Shown here piece after piece: positions 8,785 through 16,784 of a stretch of DNA of 64,000 nucleotides. A program made the position numbers and the translations under genes. A model generated the notes under the pieces. That model searched no databases and was not told the DNA's origin. It was given only the letters and a program-made list of their open reading frames with translations. The stretch is from positions 20,380 through 84,379 of the forward strand of contig NZ_BOMN01000021.1 in the NCBI RefSeq assembly GCF_016862215.1, in the 5' to 3' direction. Numbering within the stretch: position 1 is the first letter of the stretch; each line of letters opens with the position of its first letter. The stretch is from Winogradskya humida. Its GTDB lineage: Bacteria; Actinomycetota; Actinomycetes; Mycobacteriales; Micromonosporaceae.

Positions 8785-9447
8785 CACGCTGTCGTCCAGC
8801 AGCTCGCCCTCGACGACCAGGCCGAGCTGCACGTTCTCGCGCTCCTGATCGGCGTAGACGAGCACCTGCGCGGGCATCAGCCGCTTGCCCGCCCGCTCGC
8901 GCACCGCCTTGACGAGCAGCACCTCCCGCTCGACCCCCGCATCGACGGCCTCGGCCGTGGCGGCTGCGATCTTGACGGCCTCGGTGGGGACGTCGGCGAG
9001 GCTGATGGCGTCGGCGCGTGATTCCGGGAGGACGAGGAGGTCGTCGCGCTGGGCGTCGGCGCGGGAGATCGTGCGGGCGTCGGCCCAGGGGGTGACCCGC
9101 CAGGACGACCGGTCGAAGAGCAGCAGGATGCCCGCCTCGGCAGGGGCTGCGTCCCTCGGTGTGGCTTGCTCGATGACGCCGTGCCGGTAGCTGATCGTGC
9201 CGGCGGACAGCTGAGCCGCGACCGCGTCGGCGACCACGGCTTCCGGCAGGTGCAGGGCGGCGGCGAGCTCGCCCACCGTGGTCCCGCCCGACGCGGCCCG
9301 GCGAAGCACGAAGTCGTCGACCGGTGGCAGCGGCCTGCGCTCCCGGGCGATGATCTCGGCGCTGAACCGGGTGACCGGGACGGCGGCGGCGACGACTTTC
9401 ACGAGGTCCCAGCCCGGCCGGGCGTAGCTGTCAGACGGCGGCGTCAC
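8716..9447 (-). CDS. Partner protein of the pseudokinase-helicase; winged-helix-like segment
   Basis: A 243-residue soluble protein starting at GTG 9447, 17 bases inside the helicase gene, so the two are translationally coupled. Residues about 35-90 (DDFVLRRAASGGTTVGELAA, then AVVADAVAAQLSAG and ISYRHGVI) look like a winged helix-turn-helix with a C-terminal beta wing; this is inference from pattern only. The C-terminal half is alpha/beta and includes an internal PAQVLVYADQERENVQLGLV stretch. No catalytic motif is seen. The fixed pairing with a helicase suggests a nucleic-acid-binding or adaptor role. Its 3' end overlaps the ABC ATPase gene by 69 bases. I do not recognise a named family. Confidence 0.7.
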   Translation of the reverse strand: MTPPSDSYARPGWDLVKVVAAAVPVTRFSAEIIARERRPLPPVDDFVLRRAASGGTTVGELAAALHLPEAVVADAVAAQLSAGTISYRHGVIEQATPRDAAPAEAGILLLFDRSSWRVTPWADARTISRADAQRDDLLVLPESRADAISLADVPTEAVKIAAATAEAVDAGVEREVLLVKAVRERAGKRLMPAQVLVYADQERENVQLGLVVEGELLDDSVLLDLGGAERLGIEPGPIQPGTA

Positions 9448-11725
9448 GGATCTCGCACTCCTCAGGGTGGGCGCCGATGTAGAGCGACACGTCGCGCAGC
9501 GCCCCGGGACGGCTGCGGCAGAAGGCGGCGTCCCCGACGATGATCAGCCGGGACCGGGCCCGGGACAGGGCGACGCTGATCCGGCGCCAGTTCGGCTCGC
9601 CGACGAACCCGAAGTCGCCCTTGTCGTTGCTGCGGGTCACGGAGAAGATCACGACGTCGCACTCGCGTCCCTCGGCGGCGTCCAGGGAGATCACCTCGGC
9701 GTGCCCCGTGAGCCTGCGGAGTTCGTCGACCTGGCCTGCGTACGGAGCGATGATCAGCACTTTCTCTCCGGGCGTGACCGTCTCGAGCTGCTTGACCACC
9801 TCCACGGCCTCGGCGGGGTTCAGGAGAACGGCGTCGTGGCGTACCTCCCGGCGCTGCTCGCCGAGGCCGGCGGTGTCGACCCACAGCACCGGGCGGTCCG
9901 GCCCGGGCGACCCGCTACCCTTCCGGGCGTAGAAGCAGGTCTCGATGAGATCGCCGATCGCGGGGACCATCCGGTGCTGCCCGGTCAGCACGTGTGCGCC
10001 GGTGCGGGTGGCGGCGTCGGTCTGCACGAGCGCGGGCGTGAGGGCGTACTCCTTCAGCACCGGTTTCTGCCGCAGCAGGACCTCGTCCGCCGGGGGAAGC
10101 TGGTTCGGATCTCCTATGAGGACCGACCTGCGAGCCTGGACGAGCGCCACCAGCGTCTCGGTCGCGGTGGCCCTGGACACCTCGTCGATGACGCAGAGGT
10201 CGAACTCGAGGTCACCGATCGCGGGCCGGCTCAGGAACTCCCGCATGGTGGTGGCCACGACGCCGGACGGATGCAGGAAGGCGGCAGCCAGCCACTCCTC
10301 CTGGATCCCCAGCACCCGCCGCGACTCCGGGGATGTCGCGGTGCTGAGCACTCCGGCCGCCGCGAACTGGTCCAGGGCTTCCCGGGTGTGGGTGAGGACA
10401 AGGATGCGTGCGTCCGGGTCGCGCAGGTGCGTCTGCCGCACGATCTCGGCGGCGACCGTGGTCTTGCCCGAGCCGGGCGCGCCCTGCACGAGCACAAGAT
10501 CCTGTGATCCGAGGGCTTGGCGGACCGCCTCGCGCTGACTGTCGTCGAGGTCGTCCCGGGACCATTGGTGTACGCCCGCCACGTCGCCGGCCGGGATCGC
10601 ACCCGGGTCCTGCAGCATCCCGGCCAGCCCGGGGTTCGTGGTGCGCCCCGTCCGGACCCTGACCAGCGCGTCCTCCTGCCGTCGCAGCGCGGCGCGGTCG
10701 CTGCGCTCCAGGGCCTCGCGGGCGTCCAGCAGCCGTTCCCAGAGCTCGAAGAGATCCGTGGCGGGCTTCGCCGCCGGGGCCGCCGACCGGTGCTGCTCCA
10801 GCCGGGCGAGCAGGAAGTCGAGACCGTACCCGGCGGCCTCCGCACCCGGGTCCTCGAACTGGAACGTCACCGTGCGGGTCAGATCGGTCGCCTTGCGCCG
10901 CCACCGCCGCAGCCAGACGTCGTCCTTGCGCTCCGCGCTGATGATCCGCACCCGGTCGGGGAACTCCGCGTCCGACGCCGCACGCAGCAGCATCGTGCGC
11001 CCGGCGAACAGGATCCGCTGATCGTTGACCTGCCCGGTCCGCGCGTCGAACGAGTAATCGGTGTGCAGCACGCCGGTCAGCTCGTCGAGGATGGTCTGCT
11101 CGGCGCGGCGGAAGTCGGTCTCCTGCAGCGGCTCGACGCCGAGCACCAGCCCGGCTGCCGCGCGGGTGATGCCGAGCCAGACGGTGTTACGGCTGCGGGA
11201 CTCACGCTGCCGGGCGGTCCGGCACGCCCCGGCGAGCTCGTGCTCCATCACGGCGGCGTCGGGGTAGCGCTTCGCCGGATCCGGGGAGACACAGGTGTCG
11301 AGGACGTCCTGGACCTCGGGCGGCACGTCGGAGCCGTCGAGTGCCGCGATGGCGAGCTCGCCGAAGGCGTACACATCTTGGGCGTAACCCGCATCGGACC
11401 GGGTGCCCGCGAGACCGGTGAGCTCGACCTGACCGTCGGCGGCCAGCCCCACACCGGCGGGGGCGAGGGTCGTGTGCGCGATGCCCCTGAGGTGGGCGTA
11501 GGCGAGCGCTCCGGCGAGAGGCAACCCGATGGTGTCGAAGAACGCCAGCCATTCGTAGTGCCGCTTCGCGTCCAGCTCGTCCTGCAGGCTGCGGCCGGGG
11601 CTGTCCTGCGGCCCGGCGATGTTCGGATGACGCAGCGCGTTCAGGGCCGCGGTCTGCCGGCGCAGGAAGAGCTCGATGACCTCGTCGTGCTCGGCTGGGG
11701 CCTTGTCGAGTGGGGGTGGCGGCAC
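9431..11725 (-). CDS. Degenerate protein-kinase-like domain fused to SF1 (Upf1/DNA2-type) helicase
   Basis: A 764-residue protein. Residues 1-170 resemble the middle and C-lobe of a Ser/Thr kinase: the helix-C region LNALRHPNIAGP, a catalytic-loop position reading AHTTLAP instead of HRDLKP, QDVYAFGELAIAAL for the helix-F region, and DPAKRYPDA near the end. The glycine loop, the ATP-binding lysine and DFG are absent, so it is a pseudokinase or a truncated kinase. Residues about 390-745 form an SF1 helicase: Walker A GAPGSGKT (415-422), DEVS (514-517), GDPNQLPP (538-545), QHRM (583-586), and VALSRAR (718-724). All look intact. The start is GTG 11725; a stop lies ten codons upstream, so the missing N-lobe is not hidden in frame. 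Related actinomycete proteins with kinase-helicase or NERD-kinase-helicase layouts are longer. An antiviral or nucleic-acid-surveillance role is plausible but not shown. Confidence 0.82.
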   Translation of the reverse strand: MPPPPLDKAPAEHDEVIELFLRRQTAALNALRHPNIAGPQDSPGRSLQDELDAKRHYEWLAFFDTIGLPLAGALAYAHLRGIAHTTLAPAGVGLAADGQVELTGLAGTRSDAGYAQDVYAFGELAIAALDGSDVPPEVQDVLDTCVSPDPAKRYPDAAVMEHELAGACRTARQRESRSRNTVWLGITRAAAGLVLGVEPLQETDFRRAEQTILDELTGVLHTDYSFDARTGQVNDQRILFAGRTMLLRAASDAEFPDRVRIISAERKDDVWLRRWRRKATDLTRTVTFQFEDPGAEAAGYGLDFLLARLEQHRSAAPAAKPATDLFELWERLLDAREALERSDRAALRRQEDALVRVRTGRTTNPGLAGMLQDPGAIPAGDVAGVHQWSRDDLDDSQREAVRQALGSQDLVLVQGAPGSGKTTVAAEIVRQTHLRDPDARILVLTHTREALDQFAAAGVLSTATSPESRRVLGIQEEWLAAAFLHPSGVVATTMREFLSRPAIGDLEFDLCVIDEVSRATATETLVALVQARRSVLIGDPNQLPPADEVLLRQKPVLKEYALTPALVQTDAATRTGAHVLTGQHRMVPAIGDLIETCFYARKGSGSPGPDRPVLWVDTAGLGEQRREVRHDAVLLNPAEAVEVVKQLETVTPGEKVLIIAPYAGQVDELRRLTGHAEVISLDAAEGRECDVVIFSVTRSNDKGDFGFVGEPNWRRISVALSRARSRLIIVGDAAFCRSRPGALRDVSLYIGAHPEECEIRDAAV

Positions 11726-11800
11726 CCGGCAAACAGTATTACGGCCCGCTTTCTACACGCTCCGGAGGGGTCATCCGGCCCGCCGTCAGGTTGCGTGCAG

Positions 11801-11850
11801 TTAGGTTGTGTGCAATTTAGTTGTGCACAACTAAATTGCACACAACCTAA
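11801..11850. repeat. 50-bp perfect palindrome in a divergent promoter region
   Basis: Bases 11801-11825 are the exact reverse complement of 11826-11850, with no spacer. The element is AT-rich against its surroundings. It can be read as three overlapping operator-like sites: a centre AGTTGTGCACAACT and two flanking sites containing TTGTGTGCAA and its complement. A degenerate half-copy (AGGTTGCGTGCA) lies just left at 11788-11799. The centre resembles sites bound by MarR/OhrR-type regulators; that is inference. It lies between the helicase start (11725) and the start at 11901. Confidence 0.85.
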
Positions 11851-11900
11851 AGGCTGGACGTCCTGTCCTAATGATGGACGGATCGTCTAGGCTGGCGATC

Positions 11901-12995
11901 GTGACGACCCCTCGTACGCCCTACCTGGTGCTTGATCGATCGGTGGCGTCGGCGAACATCGCGCGGCTCCGGGAGCGCGTCGCCGGCCTCGGCGTCCGGC
12001 TGCGCCCGCACCTGAAGACCACGAAGTCGGTGGACGTCGCCCGTCTCGTCGTCGGCGACGTGCCCGGCCCGATCACCGTCTCCACGCTCGCGGAGGCCTA
12101 CGCGTTCGCCGACGCGGGCTACACCGACATCCTCTACGCGGTCGGCATCGCTCCCGCAAAACTCCCCGACGTGTACGCGTTGCAGGCCCGCGGTGTGCAG
12201 CTGACCGTCCTGCTGGACAGCGTCGCCCAGGCCGAGGCGGTCGCGGGCTCGGCCCCCGCGCTCATCGAGATCGACTGCGACGGGCACCGCGGTGGCGTGC
12301 TGCCCGGGGACCCGCTGCTACTGGACATCGCCGCGGCGCTGGGCGCACCCGCCGGAGTGCTCGTGCACGCGGGGGAGTCGTACCACGCTCGTTCAGCCGG
12401 TGAGCTGGAAGCGGCCGCCGAGAACGAGCGCGCGGTCGCCGTCGAGGCCGCGGCCCGGTTGCGCGCCGCCGGATACGAATGCCCGATCGTGAGCGTGGGC
12501 TCCACCCCGACCGCGCACTTCGCCCGGGACCTGAGTGGCGTCACGGAGGTCCGCGCCGGCAACTACGTCCTGTTCGACCTCGTCATGGCCGGCCTCGGCG
12601 TCTGCACACCGGCGGACATCGCCGCCGCCGTGGTCGTCACGGTCATCGGCCACAACCCCGGCAAGGGCTGGATCATGACGGACGGCGGCTGGATGGCCAC
12701 CTCCCGCGACCGCGGCACCGCCGCCCAGCTCACCGACCAGGGATACGGCCTGGTCACCGCCCTGGACGGCACGATCTTCGCGGACCTGCTCATGGTGGAC
12801 GCCTCCCAGGAACACGGCACCCTCGCCCTGCGCGCGGGCAGCACGGAGAACCTCCCGGACCTCCCGGTGGGCACCCAGCTCCGCATCCTGCCCAACCACG
12901 CCTGCGCCACCACCGCCCAGCACGACGGCTACCACGTCCGCGACACCCCCGGCGGCGAGCTGATCGCCTACTGGCCCCGGGTGCGTGGCTGGTGA
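11901..12995 (+). CDS. D-serine dehydratase-like / D-threonine aldolase family, alanine-racemase fold
   Basis: A 364-residue PLP enzyme of fold type III. The N-terminal barrel begins TPYLVLDRSVASANI and carries RPHLKTTKS (about residues 36-44), where the first lysine is the expected PLP Schiff base. A mid-domain TVSTLAEAYAFADAG and VGSTPTAHFA are typical. The C-terminal DSD1-like domain ends with PNHACATTAQHDGYHV, where the His and Cys of HAC match the metal (zinc) ligands of eukaryotic-type D-serine dehydratase. It probably eliminates or retro-aldol-cleaves a beta-hydroxy D-amino acid; the substrate is unsettled. The GTG at 11901 is preferred because family members begin right there; ATG 11871 is in frame but has no ribosome binding site. 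It is divergent from the helicase cassette. Confidence 0.82.
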   Translation: MTTPRTPYLVLDRSVASANIARLRERVAGLGVRLRPHLKTTKSVDVARLVVGDVPGPITVSTLAEAYAFADAGYTDILYAVGIAPAKLPDVYALQARGVQLTVLLDSVAQAEAVAGSAPALIEIDCDGHRGGVLPGDPLLLDIAAALGAPAGVLVHAGESYHARSAGELEAAAENERAVAVEAAARLRAAGYECPIVSVGSTPTAHFARDLSGVTEVRAGNYVLFDLVMAGLGVCTPADIAAAVVVTVIGHNPGKGWIMTDGGWMATSRDRGTAAQLTDQGYGLVTALDGTIFADLLMVDASQEHGTLALRAGSTENLPDLPVGTQLRILPNHACATTAQHDGYHVRDTPGGELIAYWPRVRGW

Positions 12996-13089
12996 CCGCC
13001 GACCGCGCCTGATCACTGGTGGCCCGGGAGCCGCGGGTCGCCGGTGGCGGGGAGGGCGACCGTGCATTGTTCCTGGATCTGGAAATAGG

Positions 13090-13220
13090 GTGCGGGCCCC
13101 CACGTCCCGGTTCAGGCCGGGTCCGCGCCTCTATGTCGCGGTCCAGGCAGGGGTGAGGGCTCCTCCGTCCCGGTCCAGGCCCGGTGTCCGGGCCCCTACG
13201 GTTCGGTCCAGGCGGAGTGC
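13090..13220. repeat. Degenerate 31-33-bp tandem repeat running into a gene 3' end
   Basis: About four imperfect copies share the pattern GCGGGCCCC-x-ACGTCCCGGTCCAGGC. The right-most copy contains the last codons and stop of the ArsR-type gene ending at 13196. The others are non-coding, as if the 3' end of that gene had been duplicated outward and then drifted. Confidence 0.55.
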
Positions 13221-13942
13221 GGGCCCAGAAGGTCGGTCAGGGCGGCTGTTCCCGCGGGGGTGACCCGGACGGCGCGGCCTGAGCCGATGCGGGTGAGCCA
13301 GCCGGAGGTGAGGGCGTGGGTGCAGAGGGTGGCGCCGGCGATTCCGGCGAGGTGTTCGCGGCGTTCGGTCCAGTCGAGGCAGCCCCGGGCGAGGGGGCGC
13401 CGGGAGCGGGTGGGGGCGCCCGGGCCGGTCGGGGTGGTTGGGCCGGTCGGGGTGGTCAGGGCGGTCAGCCAGGTGCGGCCCGGGTCGGTGAGGGTGAAGC
13501 CGGGGTCTCGGGAGAGCAGTCCTTTGTGGTCCATCGCGTCGGTGATCGCCACGCCGAGGCGGCCCGCCAGGTGGTCGTAGCAGGTACGGCCACGGGCCAG
13601 CGCCGCCGAAGCCGTGACCGCCCGCAGGCCTCGGGCCGGGGTGGGCGTGGCGGGGATGTGGCCGGCCAGGTCTTCTATGAGCTGGGCGATCGGGGCGCCG
13701 GAGAGGCGGACGTAGCGGTGGCGGCCCTGGCGTTGCTCGGTGAGGATGCCGCCCGCGACGAGTTTGTGGAGGTGCCCGGTGGCCGTGGCGGGGGCCACTC
13801 CGGCGTGGGTGGCCAGTTCGCCGGCGGTCCAGGCGCGGCCGTCGAGCAGGGCGAGGCAGATGGTGGCCCGGGTCTCGTCGGCGAGCAGCGCGGCGAAACG
13901 GGACAGGGCCCGGGACTCGGTCATCGTCCCATCGTCCGGCAT
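13196..13942 (-). CDS. ArsR-family winged-helix transcriptional regulator
   Basis: A DNA-binding repressor-type protein of about 248 residues. The N-terminal domain (about 10-85) is a textbook ArsR helix-turn-helix: LADETRATICLALL, then WTAGELATHAGVAPATATGHLHKL as recognition helices, and the wing QGRHRYVRLSG. No cysteine metal-binding motif is present in the recognition helix, so metal sensing is not indicated. The C-terminal part is longer than the classic 100-residue ArsR proteins and includes a CYDHLAGRLGV motif common in larger actinomycete members. A low-complexity insertion of TTPTGP repeats lies near residues 170-185. GTG/ATG choices: ATG 13942 or, six codons on, ATG 13924. It is divergent from the DUF1992 gene; two direct repeats in the gap could be its operator. 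Confidence 0.85.
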   Translation of the reverse strand: MPDDGTMTESRALSRFAALLADETRATICLALLDGRAWTAGELATHAGVAPATATGHLHKLVAGGILTEQRQGRHRYVRLSGAPIAQLIEDLAGHIPATPTPARGLRAVTASAALARGRTCYDHLAGRLGVAITDAMDHKGLLSRDPGFTLTDPGRTWLTALTTPTGPTTPTGPGAPTRSRRPLARGCLDWTERREHLAGIAGATLCTHALTSGWLTRIGSGRAVRVTPAGTAALTDLLGPHSAWTEP

Positions 13943-13957
13943 CGGGGTTTCGGCGCC

Positions 13958-13996
13958 GGCCGAACCGTCGGGCGAGCCGATGGCCGAACCGTCGGG
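13958..13996. promoter_or_regulatory. Paired 15-bp direct repeats, candidate operator
   Basis: GGCCGAACCGTCGGG occurs exactly at 13958-13972 and again at 13982-13996, a 24-base period. Both copies lie in the 68-base gap between the ArsR-type start (13942) and the divergent DUF1992 start (14011). The position suits autoregulation, but binding is not shown. Confidence 0.4.
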
Positions 13997-14010
13997 ATAT
14001 CGTCGGGGGC

Positions 14011-14415
14011 ATGGGCGGTTACTACGAGTCGCACATCGATCGCAAGATCCGTGAGGCGCAGGAGCAGGGGCAGTTCGACAATCTTCCGGGCGCGGGGAAA
14101 CCGCTGAGCGATCACGGCCAGGACTACAGCGAGGACTGGTGGGTGAAGGACTGGCTGCGCCGGGAGGGTGCGGCCGGGGGTGCCCTGCCTCCCACGCTGG
14201 CCGTGCGGCGCGAGCGTGAGGATGTTGAGGCGACCGTGGACAAACGGCATTCCGAGGACGAGGTCCGGGCGTACGTGTCGGCGTTGAATGAGCAGTTGCG
14301 CAAGGCCCGGGCCGGGTTGATGGACGGGCCGCCGGTGCTGCTTCCGCCGCTGGATGCCGACAGGGTGGTGCGGGGCTGGCGGGAACGCCGCGTCAGGCCT
14401 TCTTCTCGGTCATGA
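14011..14415 (+). CDS. DUF1992 (DnaJ-homologue subfamily C member 28-type) protein
   Basis: A 134-residue protein. Hallmarks of DUF1992 are present: an N-terminal YYESHIDRKIREAQEQGQFD, followed by NLPGAGKPLSD, then the tryptophan-rich WWVKDWLRRE and a later PPTLAVRREREDVE helix. The domain occurs in the eukaryotic DNAJC28 protein and as stand-alone bacterial proteins; its biochemical role is not known. There is no J domain and no membrane segment. The ATG follows a GGGGG run. The 3' end overlaps the stop of the convergent DUF6114 gene by 23 bases. The divergent ArsR-type gene may share its promoter region. Confidence 0.85.
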   Translation: MGGYYESHIDRKIREAQEQGQFDNLPGAGKPLSDHGQDYSEDWWVKDWLRREGAAGGALPPTLAVRREREDVEATVDKRHSEDEVRAYVSALNEQLRKARAGLMDGPPVLLPPLDADRVVRGWRERRVRPSSRS

Positions 14416-16054
14416 CGAGCGGGTCCGCGGTCAGGGTGTCGCAGTGGATGAACGCCTTCTGCAGCTTCACGTCGGTGAACCAGAGGACCGGCAACGTCAG
14501 CGGGGGCGGCATCTCCGGGGTGAAGATGACCGGGATGACACCGAAGAGTTTGCCCTCGAAGCGGGTGGCGTAGAGGCGTACGTTTCCCTCGGTGGTCAAG
14601 GTTCCGCTCTCGAAGAGGGTGATGTTTCCGCCCTTCTCCTGGACGGTCAGCCGGAACGGCTTGGTCACCGCCTTGTCCATGCTGAACTTCAGCGCCTTCA
14701 GCGTGCCCTCCGCCGTGGGGACGTCGACCACGCCGTCGTAGGTCGAGTCGTACATCGTCAGCGAGTCGCTCTCCAGCAGCGCCGGGTGGGCCGCGACCAG
14801 GGGAAGGTCGCTGCCGTCGCCGTCCTTGAACACCCGGGGGCCCAGGCACGGGATCTCGTCGAGGCTCGGCGACGGGGACGGAGCCGCCGAGCCGGACGTG
14901 GTGGACGGCTCGGGGGAGGCCGGGACTGAGGCTGACGGCTCATGGGATCCGGGGGTCGAGGCGGACGGCTCGGGGGATCCGGGGGTCGTGACAGAGGCTG
15001 TCGGGACAGGGTCGGCGGACGGCTCGGCGGACGGGGTGGCGCCGGCTTCGGGTTCGTCGTCACCGCCGAGGATGTCGTCCACGCCGTCGACCAGGCCGTT
15101 CCAGACGTCTGTCAGGGGGTTGCCCCTGTCGCCCTCCTCGGGGTCGTCGGACTTCTCCGCGGCGGGCGTGGGGCTTTTCGAGGTGGAGGCGCGTGGGGTC
15201 ACGCTGGGCTGCACCGTCGCCGGCTTCTTGGCGATCTTCCTGGCGGCCGGCGAGGAGGCGGGCGCCGAGGAGGCGGGCGCCGAGGAGGCGGGTGGGGAGG
15301 CGCTCGTCGATCGGGACGGCAGGCCTTCGGGGCATTCGACGTCGGCGCGGGCCGGGGCGTGGCTGCCGGCGATCAGCAGGGCGGCCGTCACTGCCAGCGG
15401 GACCAGCGTGATCACGAGTGCCTTGCGGTGTGGGCTGTGTCCCGGGCGCTCGGCGGCGGGCTCGCTCGCAGGGACGGCCTTGGCGGTCTCAGCGCTTCCG
15501 CCCGGAGTGATCACCTGGGTGGTGTCGGGGCCACCGCCCAGGCCGGGGACGATCTCCGGCGTGGAGACGGGCCGTGCGGGCCGTGCGGGGGGTGCGCCGT
15601 AGGGCAGGTCCGGGGCGAGGGGCGCGTCACCCGGCGGCGAGGAGTGCGCGGCCGCGACGGGAGCGGGAGACGGTTTGCGGGGGGCCCAGGCCAGGACGAG
15701 CGCGCCGCCGATGATGCCGAGGAGCATGCCCAGGGCGAAGCCGCCGAAGTTCAGGCCGATCAGGGAGTACACGGCGGTGAGCAGGCCGAGGATGCCGTAG
15801 AAGAGCCGCTGGCCGGGGGAGAGCCAGGTCAGCACGCCGCAGAGCACCAGGATCAGCGGCAGCAGGTAGGACAGGAAGCCCTCGGGGCCGAAGTGGACCT
15901 CGAGGTCGCCGATGCTCTGGTTCGCGCTGATGAACAGCTCCAGGCCGGCGAGCAACAGCAGCAGTCCGCCCCAGAACGGCCTGGTACGCCGCCAGCGGTG
16001 GAAGCCCGCCCAGGTGGGTGATGGCACGAAGCGCCCTTTCATGGTGCCGGGCAC
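14393..16054 (-). CDS. DUF6114 membrane protein with long Pro/Ser/Thr linker and C-terminal extracytoplasmic domain
   Basis: A 553-residue protein from GTG 16054 (ATG 16042 is an alternative; neither has a clear ribosome binding site). The first 130 residues match DUF6114: WRRTRPFWGGLLLLLAGLEL, then several closely spaced membrane helices with GLNFGGFALGMLLG. A further helix (about 215-235) is followed by a low-complexity Ala/Ser/Pro/Thr linker with ASSAPASSAPASS and repeated PEPSAS units. The C-terminal 160 residues form a folded domain probably outside the membrane. In Streptomyces, DUF6114 is normally encoded directly downstream of DUF6230, as here. A perfect hairpin lies between the two genes, which may reduce expression of this one relative to DUF6230. 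The molecular function is unknown. Confidence 0.8.
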   Translation of the reverse strand: MPGTMKGRFVPSPTWAGFHRWRRTRPFWGGLLLLLAGLELFISANQSIGDLEVHFGPEGFLSYLLPLILVLCGVLTWLSPGQRLFYGILGLLTAVYSLIGLNFGGFALGMLLGIIGGALVLAWAPRKPSPAPVAAAHSSPPGDAPLAPDLPYGAPPARPARPVSTPEIVPGLGGGPDTTQVITPGGSAETAKAVPASEPAAERPGHSPHRKALVITLVPLAVTAALLIAGSHAPARADVECPEGLPSRSTSASPPASSAPASSAPASSPAARKIAKKPATVQPSVTPRASTSKSPTPAAEKSDDPEEGDRGNPLTDVWNGLVDGVDDILGGDDEPEAGATPSAEPSADPVPTASVTTPGSPEPSASTPGSHEPSASVPASPEPSTTSGSAAPSPSPSLDEIPCLGPRVFKDGDGSDLPLVAAHPALLESDSLTMYDSTYDGVVDVPTAEGTLKALKFSMDKAVTKPFRLTVQEKGGNITLFESGTLTTEGNVRLYATRFEGKLFGVIPVIFTPEMPPPLTLPVLWFTDVKLQKAFIHCDTLTADPLVMTEKKA

Positions 16055-16057
16055 GGT

Positions 16058-16090
16058 TGAGGCCCGCGGTGGTGCAGACCGCGGGCCTCA
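16058..16090 (-). terminator. Perfect 13-bp hairpin between DUF6230 and DUF6114 genes
   Basis: The stem 16058-16070 pairs exactly with 16078-16090 around a 7-base loop. It lies in the 44-base gap of the DUF6230-DUF6114 pair. No U tract follows, so it may act as an attenuator or as an RNA-stabilising 3' end for the upstream transcript rather than as a full terminator. Confidence 0.6.
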
Positions 16091-16098
16091 AGCGTGGG

Positions 16099-16734
16099 TC
16101 AGAAGCACTCCGGAGGCGTACCGCTGCCGGAGACATTGATCTTCAGGTTGAGGCCGGTGAGGGTGAACGTGCCGGCCGTGGTGGAGACGGCGGTCTGCTT
16201 GAGGCCGTCGATCTTCACGTGGGTGGCCTGCTGGCCGAACATGCCGGTGCGGGCCTTCTTCTCCGCGGCGGTCTCGCTCGCGGGCCCGACCGTGGAGGCG
16301 TCCTGGCCGATGTTGATGTCGGTGAACTCCGCGTCGCCGCTGAGCTCGTTGACGCCGATCAGCAGGTTGGTCGCCTTCGCGGGCTTCCCATCCTCGCGCC
16401 CGGCCCGGATGGTGAGGGAGATGGGCAGGCCGGGGGTCTTGACCGACTGGCACAGGTTGTAGAGCTTGGCGGAGTCGATGCTGGAGATGGCGACCGGGAT
16501 CTTGGTGCCGTCCGTCTTCTCGACGAAGCCGCCGTACTGGGCGAAGCCGGTGCCGTCGAGCTGGTCGGCGGAGATCTTGAACGTCTGGCCGGAGACGGCG
16601 AACGAGGCTGCGAAAGCCCCGTTGGCCATGCCGAAGACCAGTGCGGCGACCGCCGCGGTGGGTACCGCCGTGGCGACCGCGAAACGGCGCCAGTTGGTGC
16701 GACCGTAAGCCGGGTCGCCCTGCGCTTCCTTCAC
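16099..16734 (-). CDS. DUF6230 secreted/membrane-anchored protein
   Basis: A 211-residue protein starting at GTG 16734 with GGGAGA a few bases upstream. After a charged N terminus (NWRRFA) comes one hydrophobic stretch, VATAVPTAAVAALVFGMANG, then AFAASFAVSGQTFKISADQL, the family signature around a probable signal-peptide cleavage or anchor. The remainder is a beta-rich domain with paired residues typical of DUF6230, ending in a single late cysteine (PPECF). The pairing with DUF6114 is conserved in actinomycetes; the role is unknown, though an envelope function is likely. Two inverted repeats upstream look like TetR-type operators. Confidence 0.85.
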   Translation of the reverse strand: MKEAQGDPAYGRTNWRRFAVATAVPTAAVAALVFGMANGAFAASFAVSGQTFKISADQLDGTGFAQYGGFVEKTDGTKIPVAISSIDSAKLYNLCQSVKTPGLPISLTIRAGREDGKPAKATNLLIGVNELSGDAEFTDINIGQDASTVGPASETAAEKKARTGMFGQQATHVKIDGLKQTAVSTTAGTFTLTGLNLKINVSGSGTPPECF

Positions 16735-16784
16735 CGATTCTCCCTTGTGAAATGAACGGGGCTTAACGTGCGGGAAATGTTGCT

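Noticed and set aside
11801..11850. Palindrome considered as a transcription terminator or insertion-sequence end
   Set aside because: It lies between divergent starts, has no U tract and no transposase is near; an operator role fits better.
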